From Dolomedes plantarius (Eukaryota > Arthropoda > Arachnida > Araneae > Dolomedidae): a DNA stretch of 64,000 nucleotides. Below are positions 43,975 through 55,883 of the stretch, in pieces. Within the stretch, counting starts at the first letter, position 1; each line of letters starts with the position of its first letter. Under the pieces are notes generated by a model that saw only the letters and a program-made list of their open reading frames with translations, ran no database searches and had not been told where the DNA came from. Position numbers and translations under genes: made by a program. The stretch is taken from assembly GCA_907164885.2 (NCBI GenBank), contig OU015496.1:164969941-165033940 (forward strand), given 5' to 3'.

Positions 43975-44335
43975 AAAAAAATTATCTTTTAAAATAAATT
44001 TAATTATTACAATTTAAAACTTTAAATAATTTAAAATTTGATTTTTAAAACTTATATATTCAAATAAATTTAAATTATTACAATTTAAACTTTAAATATT
44101 TTAAATTTAAGCTTATTATCCAATACATTTATTTTTTACTTTAAATAGTTTAAAATTTGATTTTTAAAAAATTATATATTCAAATAAATTTAAATTATTA
44201 CAATTTAAACTTTAAATATTTTAAATTTAAGCTTTTATTACAATTTAAACTTTAAATATTTTAAATTTAAGCTTTTATTACAATTTAAACTTTAAATATT
44301 TTAAATTTAAGCTTATTATTCAATACATTTATTTT
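43975..44335. repeat. AT-rich minisatellite (copy B)
   Basis: Counterpart of 8600-8960, same unit number. Confidence 0.85.
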
Positions 44336-44645
44336 CTAATTAACAAACTCAAATTTATCAAATTTAAATGATTGTGGAAATTTGAAGAAAGAAAATTTAA
44401 ATTTCAACAATTTATTTTGTTAAAATCTCTATAAATTCTGATTTTAATACATACTAAATTAAATAGAATCCTTTATAAGTCAACAGATGGCAGCAGCCCT
44501 GTTTACAGCATTAATATCTGTAAACAGGGTTGCTATCGAAGGCGCATTCATATGAATTGTAGGGGTAACCAGAAATCGGGATATATCATAACAGGAAGTA
44601 AATAATCGCCAAGTTGGCGGCAGCCCCAGCTTCTTCCGATTAACC

Positions 44646-45347
44646 AGGGTTCATGTAACCTCCCATTCGAATCCCTATCTGGGGAAACATTTTTCTATTT
44701 ATGTTTTACAATTGTTTACTGTTACAATAAACAAAAAAGCCCAATCTCCGTTGTCGTCCATTTGTAGTAGTTCGTCATAAATTCGACACCGCATAATATT
44801 GATGAGTCAAAGAAAGTGAACAAGATATCGTTTGCGGTTAATGCTCGGGGATCGGGTTGTTTATTTTGTAATAAATCACATGAGATTGAATATTGCCCAC
44901 TGACTCCTACTGAAAAAAAAAGAAATTCTAAAAAAAGCAGAGCGTTGTTTTGTCTGTTACAAATTGAACTGTAGAACTAAAAATTGTAATTCGAAAGAAC
45001 GATGTCGCTTATGCAAATGAAAATTTCATGGATCTTTATTGCACATTAATTATGGAAGGATTGAAGATAAAGATGTCAAAAATGATAATATTTGAACCGC
45101 TCGCATTTCGTCTGACAAGTACTTTAACGTAAGCCCGGAAAACGAAAACGAAAGGAGTTTTGTTGACACTTTGCCAATGATTAAGTTAAAGGTAGATTCC
45201 AATATACTAATCGGCGTTGCAGATTCCGGCATACAAATATCTGTCATCAAAAGTAGTTTAGTACCCGGAAAATATAAAACACCTCATGGTAGTGTAGAGT
45301 TAACATGTGCTTTTGGGAGTTTAAGGGCGCCATTAATTAATTTACCG
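44646..45347 (+). pseudogene. BEL/Pao zinc knuckle and protease, second part (copy B)
   Basis: Counterpart of 9271-9972, including the protease segment GVADSGIQISVI. Confidence 0.78.
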
Positions 45348-45351
45348 TTAA

Positions 45352-45565
45352 CCCGTCGTTGGTCGCACCAATCTGAGTAACGCCAGTGGTCGCGCGTGAG
45401 AGTTTTTCTCACACTACCCATTTCCGCTGTTTTAAGTTGTCTACTCAACAATAACACTTCAAAATTGTTTCTTTTCAAGGAATTATATTAATATTTAGAA
45501 ATCACGAACAAGGAAATTACAATTAAAATAATTATTTTACAGCTATTATTCAGGAAAATTAATAG
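45352..45565. mobile_element. piggyBac-like terminus, cut by the breakpoint (copy B)
   Basis: Counterpart of 9977-10190. After 45565 the sequence differs completely from copy A. Confidence 0.45.
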
Positions 45566-45969
45566 CGAAAGTGAAATTAAAAAAATCATACTTACTTTAT
45601 GAATCAAATTTATAAAAAGCATATTATTTATACTTTATTAGAACGTCAACTGCAAGTCTTATAAATTAGACGACATGGGCGTGGTAAATAAAATATCATA
45701 CTAGAAGTATTTATTAACACAGCATTCGGGGCATACGTAACTTGAATGTTCGGTACAAATAGGTCACGCACAGGTAACACAACCCTTTTTTGACTTCCTA
45801 TTTTATCTTCGAGGACAGAATGCTCAAAATCCGGCGGTTTCAACATTTCGTTTGATTCTTGAGGAGCCTTTGAGTCCTGTTATTGGATAATTGCACTTCG
45901 CAAAGCGGTTGACAAGTTTGGAACTGAATAACGGGTTACCAGGTGAGGTTTCATGAGTTTTTGGTGAAG
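45566..45969. other. No gene recognised
   Basis: Unique relative to copy A. Short open frames on the minus strand (45646-46012) lack recognisable domains. Flanks the LTR of the next gypsy element. Confidence 0.4.
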
Positions 45970-46276
45970 TGTAAATGTCGTTGGATAGATTACGCAAAGT
46001 TATAATTAACAAAAAGCTTTAATCATAACAAAATCGTAATGCCGTTGATATTACACTTCAACATATAAAAACTGAGATACAGGCATCGTAGCCTCACATT
46101 GATTTTACAGACTGTTCCTTTGGAACTAACACGTGCGTCAAGTACGAGAGTTGTACAATGAGTGAACTAGTCGAGTGTCCTATAAGACTGTTCGAAGTTT
46201 GGGTTCATGACTGGCATTACCTCAACTGCGCGTGCGCGCGCGGGCTGCTCTGATTGGCTGAACAGCTGATGCCACA
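45970..46276 (-). repeat. 3' LTR of a second gypsy element
   Basis: The minus strand begins TGTGGCATCAGC immediately after the polypurine tract. It can be ended at TTTACA (plus strand TGTAAATG at 45970) for a TG...CA LTR of 307 bp. There is no second LTR to confirm the outer limit. Confidence 0.5.
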
Positions 46277-46280
46277 GTAC

Positions 46281-46290
46281 TCCCCCCCTT
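46281..46290 (-). promoter_or_regulatory. Polypurine tract of the second gypsy
   Basis: AAGGGGGGGA on the minus strand, 4 nt before the LTR start. Confidence 0.75.
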
Positions 46291-46310
46291 AAGTACCAAA
46301 GGTACGAGAC

Positions 46311-49300
46311 TTAAAGAAACCTGGGGTTGAATCTGACCTTTCTCCCGGCACGCGTCACAGCAACTGGCGTAGGCGTAGCCACAGGGTTAGGAGGAGATTC
46401 CCCTTGCGGCTGTCTTGAACGCGATGAAGGTGTGACTTTAACTGTCGAAGTGGGCACAGTTTCATGTTCTGCGAACGCTGATTTTAGGCGATCAATGCTG
46501 ATGACCGTCTTTTTTCCGTTCACCATTAATCTGAAATGTTTTGTGGTACGGTCAAGAATTTCGTATAGTCCGTCGTGTGGTGGCTGGAGAGGTTTCCGTA
46601 CCGCATCCTGACGGACAAACACATGTGTGCAAGTCGCCAACGCAGGGTGCACAAAGGGTTTCGAGCTGGCGTGTGCCGATGTCTGCACTGGCGATAGATC
46701 TTGCATTTGTTTTGAGTCGTTGCAAAAATTCTGCCGTACCAATGTCGGTTTCTGTAGATGGCACAAAAAATTCGGTTGGCATACGAATTGTCGACCCGTA
46801 TACCAGTTCGGTAGTGGTGCATTGGAGGTCTGACTTGAATGCGGATCTTAGTCCAAGAAGAACTAAGGGTAAAGATTCAGTCCAGCGGTTGTTTCCTTTA
46901 CATCGTAGAGCTTGTTTTAGCGAGCGATGGAAACGTTCTATGAGACAGTTACTAGCAGGGTGGTATGGTGTTGTTCAGATTTTCTTGATGCCTAGCAAGG
47001 TCGACAGTAAGGAGAACAAAGAAGATTGGAACTGTCTTCCTTGGTCCGTTGTGATGGTGGAAGGGACTCCAAAACGTGCAATCCAGCCTGAGAGAAACGT
47101 GCGAGCCATGGTTTCCGCGGACATATCTGGAATGGGAAACGCTTCAGGCCAACGGGTAAATCTGTCAGTACAGGTCAACAGATAGGTTGAACCTTCAGAT
47201 TGAGGCAAGGGACCAACCAGGTCGAGGTGAACGTGATCGAACCGTTTTTCTGGTACTGGGAAAGGTTGAGGCGGGCTCTTTGTATGTCTCTGCACTTTCG
47301 ATCTTTGACATGGAATGCATGCACGGGTCCATTCGGTGATGTCGGTGAGCATTGCAGGCCAAACGTACCGCTGCTGGATCAGCCTCTTCGTGGTGCGGAT
47401 TCCAGGATGTGCCAAATTGTCAAGTTTCTGGAACATTCGCTGACGAAATGACTTTGGAAAATACGGATGAATTGTTCCCTGCGAGGTATCACAAATTATG
47501 TCCGACTGTCCATCAACCTTCAGGGGCTGTAGTTTGAGGCCACTGACCTTTGGGTTTTACAAGATTGTCTGCAATTCGTCGTCTATTTTTTGTGCTTCTG
47601 CCAGAGAAGAGAATTCTATGTCAGAAGGTGCGGTGATGTCACTGATGCGTGACAAGCTGTCAGCAACAACGTTGTTGAGGTTTTTTAAGTGCACGATATC
47701 CGTCGAGAATTGAGCAATCAGGTCCAACTGTCTGAGTTGTCTAGGAGAGAGGTTGGAGTTTTTCTTAAAAGCGAAGGTCAGGGGTTTGTGATCCGTTAGG
47801 AATTTAAATTCTCTGCCCTCGAGAAAAGGTCGAAAATGTTTGACGGCAGCGTAGATAGCTAAGAGTTCGCTATCATACGTGCTGTAGCGCATTTCTGGTG
47901 AGGCTAGCTTTTGTGAGAATGCGAGAGGTCTGATGCCTTCGGGAGTCTCAGCCTGCAGGACAGCGCCAATGGCTGTGTCTGAGGCGTCGGCAACGAGAGA
48001 AAGCTTGTTTTGCTCTGCATGATATGCTAAGGTGGCAGCGTGAGCCAAGTCGTCCTTGCATTTCTGAAAATCTTGGATGGCGTCATCCGACCAGGAAATT
48101 AATCGCTTGTCGTTTTTCTTACTGTCCTTGAGATAGTGGGTCAGAGGGGCTTGGTGTAGCGCTGCTGATGGCAAGAAACGTCGGTAAAAATTTAGCATTG
48201 CTAGAAAACGTCTGAGTTCTGCTACAGTTTTTGGCTGAGGGAAAGAAGTGATGGCTTCCACTTTCTCTGGAAGTGGACGGACGCCGTCTGCTGTGATAAG
48301 GCATCCCAGAAACTCCACTTCCTTCATTCCGAAGACGCACTTTGAGGGATTCAGAGTAAGGCCGAAATGCTGCAATCTGGAGAACACCTCCTTCAGGTGG
48401 GTATATGTTCTGCTTCGTCGGCCGAACATATCAGGATGTTGTCGAGGTAGGCGATGCAGAAATCGAGGTCTTGGAGGATGCTATTTATGCATCGCTGGAA
48501 AGTCTGCCCGGCATTTCTCAGACCGAATGGCATGTAAACAAATTCCCAAAGGCCAAAGGGCGTAGTCACGGCTGTCTTCGGCACGTCTTCCGGAAAGACA
48601 GGAATCTGGTTGTAAGCACGGGTAAGGTTAAGGGTTGAGAAAATTCTCTTTCCAGCCAGCATCTGCGTGCAATCCTGAATATGTGGGACCGGATACCGAT
48701 CTTGCACAGTCGAAGCGTTCAGCCGTCGATAATCGCCACAGGGTCTCCAATCACCAGACTTTTTTAGTACCATATAGAGAGGACTCGCCCATGGACTTTT
48801 TGAGGGCGAACGATGCCCTGCTACAACATAAACTGGAATTCTTCTTCCGCAGATTTAAGAAGCGACGGACTGAGACGTCTCGTCTTAGAGAAAACTGGAG
48901 GGCCGGTTGTTTGAATATGATGATAAATATCAAATTTAGATTTGGCTTTAGTCAAGCTCGACATGCCTATGAGCTCAGGCATGTCGAGCCTATGAGCTCA
49001 GGCATGTCGAGCCTATGAGTCAGGCAGGTCTGACAAAAGTTTGTGATAAATGGAAGTCTATGTGAACAATAAAACACTTTCGATGGGCTCTTTAGAGATC
49101 TGCCCGGGGGTTGAAATGTTCGTGGCAAGATCGAGGAGTCTGTGACGTCGGACGTCTACCAAAAGGTTGAAGTGATTTAGGAAATCTACACCGATAATAG
49201 CAGTGGAAACATCAGCAACAATAAATGGCCAAGGAAAGGGTCTTCGAAGACCTAAGTTTAACGTGAGAAGCTTCGTGCCATGCGTCGCTATCGAAGAGTT

Positions 49301-49480
49301 GTTGGCTGCGTATGGGGTGAGTTTCCCTTTTTCAGACTTAAGATTCTTAGGACGGGGAATGACGGAAACATTGGCACCCGTATCAATGAGGAATCTCATA
49401 TTGTTCGTGTTGTCGGCCACATAAATACGAAAATTGTCGAATCCCGAAAATATCGAATCAGGAGATGAGAATCTCAGCAA
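46311..49480 (-). pseudogene. Second Ty3/gypsy pol, broken
   Basis: Read in five segments. Protease FLIDTGANVSVIP (49058-49480); RT fingers/palm (48393-48773) with [15 protein letters not shown] thumb and RNase H (47557-48429) with VADASDTAIGAVL; integrase zinc finger and core (46975-47436) with [10 protein letters not shown] and TTDQGRQFQ; the Glu-containing segment with IERFHRS near 46930; and the C-terminal domain (46311-46766). Two RT catalytic Asp are Asn: LNLTRAYNQ in motif A and YLDNILI for YLDD. A small tandem duplication lies at 48956-49030. Gag and the 5' LTR are missing; the element is cut at about 49480 by the hAT sequence. Confidence 0.93.
48956..49030. repeat. Micro-duplication with internal inverted repeat
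   Basis: The 23 bp unit GAGCTCAGGCATGTCGAGCC(TAT) occurs twice in tandem with a third partial copy, next to its own inverted segment GCTCGACATGCC. Confidence 0.9.
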
Positions 49481-49484
49481 ACAC

Positions 49485-51672
49485 CTCCAGTCAGCATGCG
49501 CTAATGCAATGTACTCTAGTAAAACGATTCAAAATGAATTAATCAACTGTTGCGGAACTGAAGTCCGAAATGTCATACTGGAACGAATCAAAGCTGCAAA
49601 ATACTATAGCATATTATTTGATGAAACAACAGATGCTGCTCATTCACAACTGACATTTTCCACACGCTACTGCTACGAAGAAAATGTTTATGAAGATTTC
49701 CTGGACTTTGTGGATTCCAGAAAACCCGTTGAAGCTTTTGCACAAGAAGAAGACTTAACTTATTTAAGTGAACCCTCCTTGACTGGTGAAGTGATAAAAA
49801 TAATTTGGACCCAGAAAACTGTGTAGGAATAGCCACTGATGGATGTAGTAGTATGGTGTCTGAGGTAAACGGAGCAGTAAATGCTGTGAAACGTTGTGCT
49901 GTCAACGCCACCCATTGCCTGTGCTTAAACCATGCTTTGAATTTGACACTGACAAAAGTCTCTAAGATTCAAGAGGTCAGAAGTGTAGTCGACACCATAA
50001 AAACAGTTATTTCTTTCTTTACAGCAAGCCCAAAGAGAAACTCTGTCTTAAAACAAAAATTAGGCAGACAGCTTATAGGGCTCTGCCAAACAAGATGGGT
50101 GGAACGCCACGATAGTATTCATTTGTTTTGTTCAAGCCTTCCAAAAATTCATGAAGTGCTTGAAGTTGTAAGTACTTGGAAAGAAACCGAAGCAGCTACC
50201 AAAGCACTGTCTCTTTTAAATAATATAAGCACTAGTTCTTTCATAGTTTCCATAACGTCTCTAGGAAGACATATTAGCTATCACTCTTCCTCTTAGCCGA
50301 CTCTTCCAAAAAGAGAGCATTGACCAAAAAGAAGCCAGTGAAGCTCTTCAATCTACTTGTTCTACCTTGGAACAGAGAAAATCAGAGTGTGAAGAGTTTT
50401 TCCATGATGTATATCTTGTAGCAACAGGTTTAGCTGATGATATGGGTACGGAGGTGTCTTTGCCTAGTATTGATCAAAGGCAAAAAAAAAAACTGAACCA
50501 ACCCCAACATTGTCGAGCTAGAGGAATTCTACAGAGTAACAATTTACATTCCTATATTAGACAGGATACTTCAAGATATCAAAGATAGATTCACCGATGA
50601 CATTATGAAACTCCTTGAACTATCAATCCTGATACCCACTTCGGTTGTTAAAATGTCCCCAACAAACCTAAGAGAATCAGCTAAGGTCTTGTTTTCTAGA
50701 TTTCAGTTTGCTGTGGGGAACATTTCAAGTCATAGTGGAGCTGTTTTTAGCAATGAAGTTGCCCTGTGGCAAAACAAATGGTTAAATCAGCAACCAAAGA
50801 CAAAAAATGAAGAAATTCCAGAAACAGGCATTGAAACTCTCATCAAGTGTGACAAGGAGGTTTATCCTGCAATACACGAATGGATGAAGATTTTTGCAAC
50901 TCTGTCGGTTAGCACAGCTACTGCCGAGAGGTCCTTTTCAACCCTTCGAAGGTTGAAGGACTGGATGAGAACAACCATGAGAGAGGATAGACTTATAGCA
51001 TTAGCACTGCTAAACATTCACAGAGGAATTGCGGACAAAGTTGATGCAAAAAAAGTCGTTGATAGGTTTGCTAAAATGAAGAAAAGGAAGTTGGACTTTG
51101 TTGTTTAGGCCAAAACTTGTTTTTGTCACCTCAAACCTACATAAAATTGTCCAAATATCAGTTTCTTTTATATGTTAAATTATCACAGCTTGCACAAAGG
51201 GAGCAATGTATTTTACTTTATTAAATATAACATATTAAAAGTTTTTAATAGGTTGAATTAGATTTATAAATACTGTCTTTACGTAATATAGTCTGATATG
51301 ATCCTTTGTCCTCAACAGTTTAAGATTTGAGACAATTTTGTAACATTGAAGTTAATTAGGTCTGAAATTATTTACATAACAATAACATTATGAAAAATGT
51401 ACCAAGATGTTTATTAATTAAAATAAAAATCCAAATGTATCGTATTTGAATAAAATGCCATGGTTTTAATGTTACATTGGGAGAGAATGTAAATTTCTTG
51501 ATTTAAAATAATATTTTAAGGTGCTTTTGAGGCACTTAAAATAGCCTAAGAAGAAGTTTTTAAGCACTGTATATTTAAAAAAATTTCTGGGGGAGGTCCC
51601 TCGATCCCTCCTCTGAGCAGGGGATATTCCATAACCTCCCCCCCCCCTTGAAAATCGGCTGGATCCGCCCAT
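49485..51672 (+). pseudogene. hAT transposase, P52rIPK/DUF4371-like, N-terminus missing
   Basis: Three to four frame segments. The RNase H-like core starts with SILFDETTDAAHSQLTF (about 49605-49655); then GIATDGCSSMVSEVNGAV (49830); ATHCLCLNHALNL; and CQTRWVERHDSI, the conserved tryptophan region (about 50090). The C-terminal dimerisation domain is intact in 50605-51108 with LSVSTATAERSFSTLRRL. This is the hAT group related to the 52 kDa repressor of PKR inhibitor. The THAP/BED N-terminus is absent. A likely right terminus contains CTGGATCCGCCCATGAG near 51672. Abuts gypsy pol at about 49480. Confidence 0.9.
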
Positions 51673-51771
51673 GAGCACACTAAGAGTCAAATTAGAACCA
51701 AAATATCGGATGAACATCTTAACTCCCTGAAAATTGTAACCACTTCAATTGATCCGTATATTGAATCTCCG
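51673..51771. other. Junction segment between hAT and copia
   Basis: Short sequence without a recognised feature. Confidence 0.4.
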
Positions 51772-54700
51772 TCATCCCTGGTCAGCCTGAAATTGAGACA
51801 AAACGTTGACGGCAAAACAAATATCGGGTCTCGTCCGATTAGCTAAAAATGCCAAACATCCTATGGCACTCCTATATGGTATGTACTCCATTTGTTTACG
51901 TTCGTCGTCAGTATTGGGGCACTGGCTTTTAGATAGTACCAAACCTTTAGGTATTGGTAAAGATGTTACTGGAAGTTTAAATTTGCTAAAAAGTTTTTGT
52001 ATATGTTCGATGTAACTTTTCTGATGAATAAAAATTTGCCCATCTATTTCTTCTAATTCTACGCCTAGCAGTTTCCTGGTTTTTCCTAAGTCTTTCAAAT
52101 CAAATTTGCTGCATAAAAGTTTAATTACGTGATCAATGTGCCTGTCATGCTCCCCAAAAATCACGATATCATCCACATATAACAGTAAAACTACATGTTT
52201 CTGGTATGTGAATACACAGTTTGCCCATGAAATCTCTTCGAAACCCATATCAAGGAGTTTGTTGCTGATTTCGAAAAACCATTCCCGGCCGCTTTGATGC
52301 AGGCCGTAGATAGCTTTTTTTAATTGGCAAACTAAATTCGGTCTTTCTTCATCAACAAAACCTTGAGGCTGTTTCATGAAGATTGTTTCTTGAAGTGGGG
52401 CATATAAATAGGCATTTTTAATATCGAGCTGTCTGTGGGACCATTTCTTATATGCAACTAATACAGCGAAAAATATTCTAATTAGGGAAAAGTTCACAAC
52501 AGGACTAAAAGTTTCCTCGTATGATTCCCCCTTTCTCTGAAGAAAGCCCTGGGCAACAAGACAAGCTTTAAACCTCACAATTTTCCCTTCTGAATTTTTC
52601 TTGAGACTAAAAACCCACCGGTTTCCAATGACTTTAGCCTTTTCAGGTTTTTCAACAAGTTCCCAGACATCTCTATCTCGCATCACGTTTATTTCCTCAT
52701 TCATAGCATTAAACCACTCATCTGCTTCGGGGGTTCCTAAAGCTGCTGCAAAATTAGATGGTACTGCAACTGCATTATGGTCTAGTCATGCAGTAAACAA
52801 TGAGTCCTCACTATGCGATTCTTCAACTGTATCAATATTTTCTGCAGGCCCGGAATAAGAATTTTTCGTACTGAAATTAAAATCAGAGCTATTATATTTA
52901 ATTCCGTGAGCATTACAAAAGGACTCTACCTCCCGGTGTGATCTCAAACGAGCTTTACTAGTACCAGGGTAGTAATAAATATCATGTCGATCCCCTATAG
53001 CACGGGGTACCGCTTTCCTGGTCCAGGAAACTTCTTTTAAAGGGGGTTCTGAATCCAACACTTTAGACGAACTTACCTCAGGTTCAGCTCCAGCTGGCTC
53101 ATCAGTATGACTAGTAGCACCTTGATCACTTGCTGTTCTTTTAAAATAAGTTTCTTCGTCTTCTGACTCTGTGTCGGTTACAACTTCACGGGAAATAGGT
53201 TTCTGTACTTTGGGATCCAGTACGCGACCACTGGGCTCAGAGAATCTTACATTAATAGTTTCGACGACCTTACGATCTTCAGGAATCCAAATCCTATACC
53301 CTTTTGTACGCATAGCATACCCAACCATTATGCCCCTTTTCGCACGGGAATCAAGCTTTCCTCGAAGTTGTTTAGGAGTTCCGACGTAAGCGATAGTCCC
53401 AAAACTCTTCAGGTGTTTTACCGAAGGTGTATTACCCGAGAATATTTCGAAAGGGGTCTTGGTTTGGTTACGGTGACAAAGTCTATTCCACGTATAGGCA
53501 AAGCATAGAACTGCTTCATCCCAAAATGATTTCTTTAACTGACTATCCTGCAGCATCGCTTTAACAGCGTCTACAGCAGTATAATTAAGTCTTTCACTTA
53601 CCCCATTTTGCTCAGGGGAGTATGTGTTCGTTCGTTCTGCACGGATACCTAGGTCTTCAAGATATTCTTCAAACTGCTTATGGCAGAACTCTAGGCCCTG
53701 GTCTGTACGTACATTGATTACCTTATGACCTGTAAACCTTTCTGCCATTTTTTAAATGTATCAAAAACCTCCGTTTTCTCTTTTAGAGGAAAAATTGTAA
53801 TTTTCCTCGAAAGGTCATCTGTAATACTAAAAAAATAACGATAACCAGATTTACATGTTACCGGCATTGGACCACAGAGGTCCATGTGCACCAGTTCTAG
53901 AGGTTTTGATGACCTAATTTTGGCTATAGGCTTGAACGAAACACGTTTAGATTTAGCTAATCGACATGTCTCACACTGTACCTCCTCCTTTGTCTTAAAA
54001 CTAGGTAATCCTCTCACACAGCCCTCGCTCCCTGTTTTTACAATGTAGCGACAATTTATATGGCAAAATTTCTTATGCCACTGACTGAGAGAATTATCGG
54101 TGACACTTAAGACTTCAGTGGGAGTTATTGCTTTCTTTGGGTAACTGGGGTACACATAATATAGACCCCTCTCCCTTTGGGCACGAAAAACTACGCGGCC
54201 GTCTTTTCCAAAAACGCGAATCTGACCATTCTTGCCCTCAAAATTTCCTCCATTCTGTTCCACAAGGGTACCCGATATTAGGTTGCGCCGTAGTCTTGGC
54301 GAATACAAAACATTATTGAGATTAACTAGTTCGTCACGATTTTTATGTTTAAAAATCATACAGACCTTCCCTTCCCCTTCAATAGGACAATCTACTCCAT
54401 CTATAGCTACTGCCATTGTGGTTCCAGATTTTTGCCTGTAATCACTAAAGAGGGATTTATTACAGCAAAAATGAGAACTGGCAGCTGTATCAAAAATCCA
54501 CTCAGTTTTCCGACTATCACTATTACTAAGGGAAGTCTCGACAACATAATTATTCTCAGTTCTGTTTTTCGGGAATTGCTTTTTTTTATATATTCGTTTT
54601 TTAGGGACATTCTCAGGCTGTTTAGGCTTTTCATTTAAACCCTTTACCTTACAATCTTTCATGAGGTGGCCTAGCATGCCACATCTAAAACAGCACCGAT

Positions 54701-55340
54701 TCTCAATTTTAGCAGTTTTCTTATTTTTAAAGCTTTGGGTAGTTTGCAACGCTACAGCATCCTGGTCACCCTGTGCCTGAATTAGTCTTGATTCTTCAGC
54801 TAATAACTCATTCAACACCAACTCAGATTTAAAATCTTTGTCAGGGTACCGGTAAATGGTTTGAACGATACCTGCAAACTCGTTAGGTAAGTGCCTAATT
54901 AACTGAAAAGTGACAAACCAGTCGTCAATAGGTTTACCTGCCTCTCTCAATTGGTTAACAAAAACCTTTAAACGGGCAGCAAACAGACCGACACTTTCCG
55001 ATTCATTTGGCCTACACTTAAAAAAAGAATCTGTTAGACCCACTATACGTGCACGTGAGCTAGGTTGAAAATGTAATTTTAAAATGTCAAAGGCTTGTTT
55101 AGCGTCTTCTATACCCACAAGAAGAGCTCGGTACGGCTTACTAATATTTAAGTATATTATACTAAAGGCCTTTGCCTTTCGGGCTTCAAAATCGGATTGG
55201 CCCTCAGAGTCCTTGGCTGGTGGTTTGGCTGTTCCATTCACAATACTCCAACAGTTCTTGGCCATCAAAAGCACCTTCACGTCGCTTTCCCAAGTGGCGT
55301 AATTATCCGCACACAGCGGATCAATGGTTGCTGGTTCCAT
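51772..55340 (-). pseudogene. Ty1/copia gag-pol polyprotein, 3' truncated
   Basis: From ATG 55340: UBN2-type gag; zinc knuckle CFRCGMLGHLMKDC near residues 216-230; protease WIFDTAASSHFC near 280; GAG-pre-integrase and integrase finger with HKKFCHI and CETCRLAKSKR; integrase Asp in HMDLCGPMPV, Asp in RTDQGLEF and Glu in SPEQNGVSER; RT with HRQLDIKNAYLYAPL and LLYVDDIVIFGE. Breaks seen: a frameshift near 53740 and a stop near 52786. It ends at about 51780 within the RT/RNase H connection, so RNase H and the 3' LTR are missing. Domain order PR-IN-RT is diagnostic of copia. Confidence 0.95.
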
Positions 55341-55491
55341 ATTGATGAACAACAAAACGGAGAAACAAGTATTACAGTTCTTCCTTTCCTAGCTAGACTA
55401 AGACCATGGCCCGCCTTCGAATGGTTCCACAGTACCGGAGGGAAAAAAAACTTTCTCCAGGTAGTAACTCTGCTGTCGTACTGCCTAGGCA

Positions 55492-55506
55492 CCGAGGCCC
55501 ATAACC
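55492..55506 (-). promoter_or_regulatory. Copia primer site of half-tRNA type
   Basis: The minus strand reads GGTTATGGGCCTCGG, 4 nt after the LTR end. Drosophila copia uses a site complementary to the internal 3' end of the 5' half of initiator tRNA-Met, which reads GGTTATGGGCC; the first 11 bases agree. Confidence 0.7.
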
Positions 55507-55510
55507 GTAT

Positions 55511-55883
55511 TGTCAAACATAAGGACAATAAGCAGAGTGTGGTTGGCAGTACTGATGACAGAGGCAGAGATAAAATAAAATCTTTTATTCAAAGTCATAA
55601 ATAAAACGTTAACTCGTATATAAACATAATAAAATAAAACTGTCTCAGGCACGCAGTCCATGAGACATCTCACTTGTACTAGGCAATATCTCAGCCGGCA
55701 AAACAGAAGGCGAAAGCAAAAGCAACAAGACTCGCTACACTGTAGCTATATATACACAGAATATTTGCATAAAACCCAAGATAGCACGCAGCGAGTTGAT
55801 CCCAACTCGTGATCAATAAATCATGGGGAAAAGCAAATAAAACCCATTAATAGTTGATGAAAGTATATGACGTCATCCCAACA
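55511..55883 (-). repeat. Copia 5' LTR
   Basis: 373 bp, TGTTGGGATGACG at the start and TTTGACA at the end on the minus strand. The only LTR left for this element. Confidence 0.75.

Larger units (their letters stand above)
41642..44645. mobile_element. 3.0 kb DNA transposon (copy B)
   Basis: Counterpart of 6267-9270, with the same 19 bp terminal repeat core and flanks. I noticed only one base change. Confidence 0.7.
35386..45565. repeat. Large direct duplication, copy B
   Basis: Second copy of 1-10190. Small indels shift the offset from 35385 to 35375; seven of those bases arise in the divergent patch 41221-41492. The left limit cannot be set, because copy A runs off the window. The right limit is 45565. 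Confidence 0.95.

Noticed and set aside
46541..47185. 214-codon plus-strand frame
   Set aside because: Antisense to the integrase region of the second gypsy pol, which explains the open reading.
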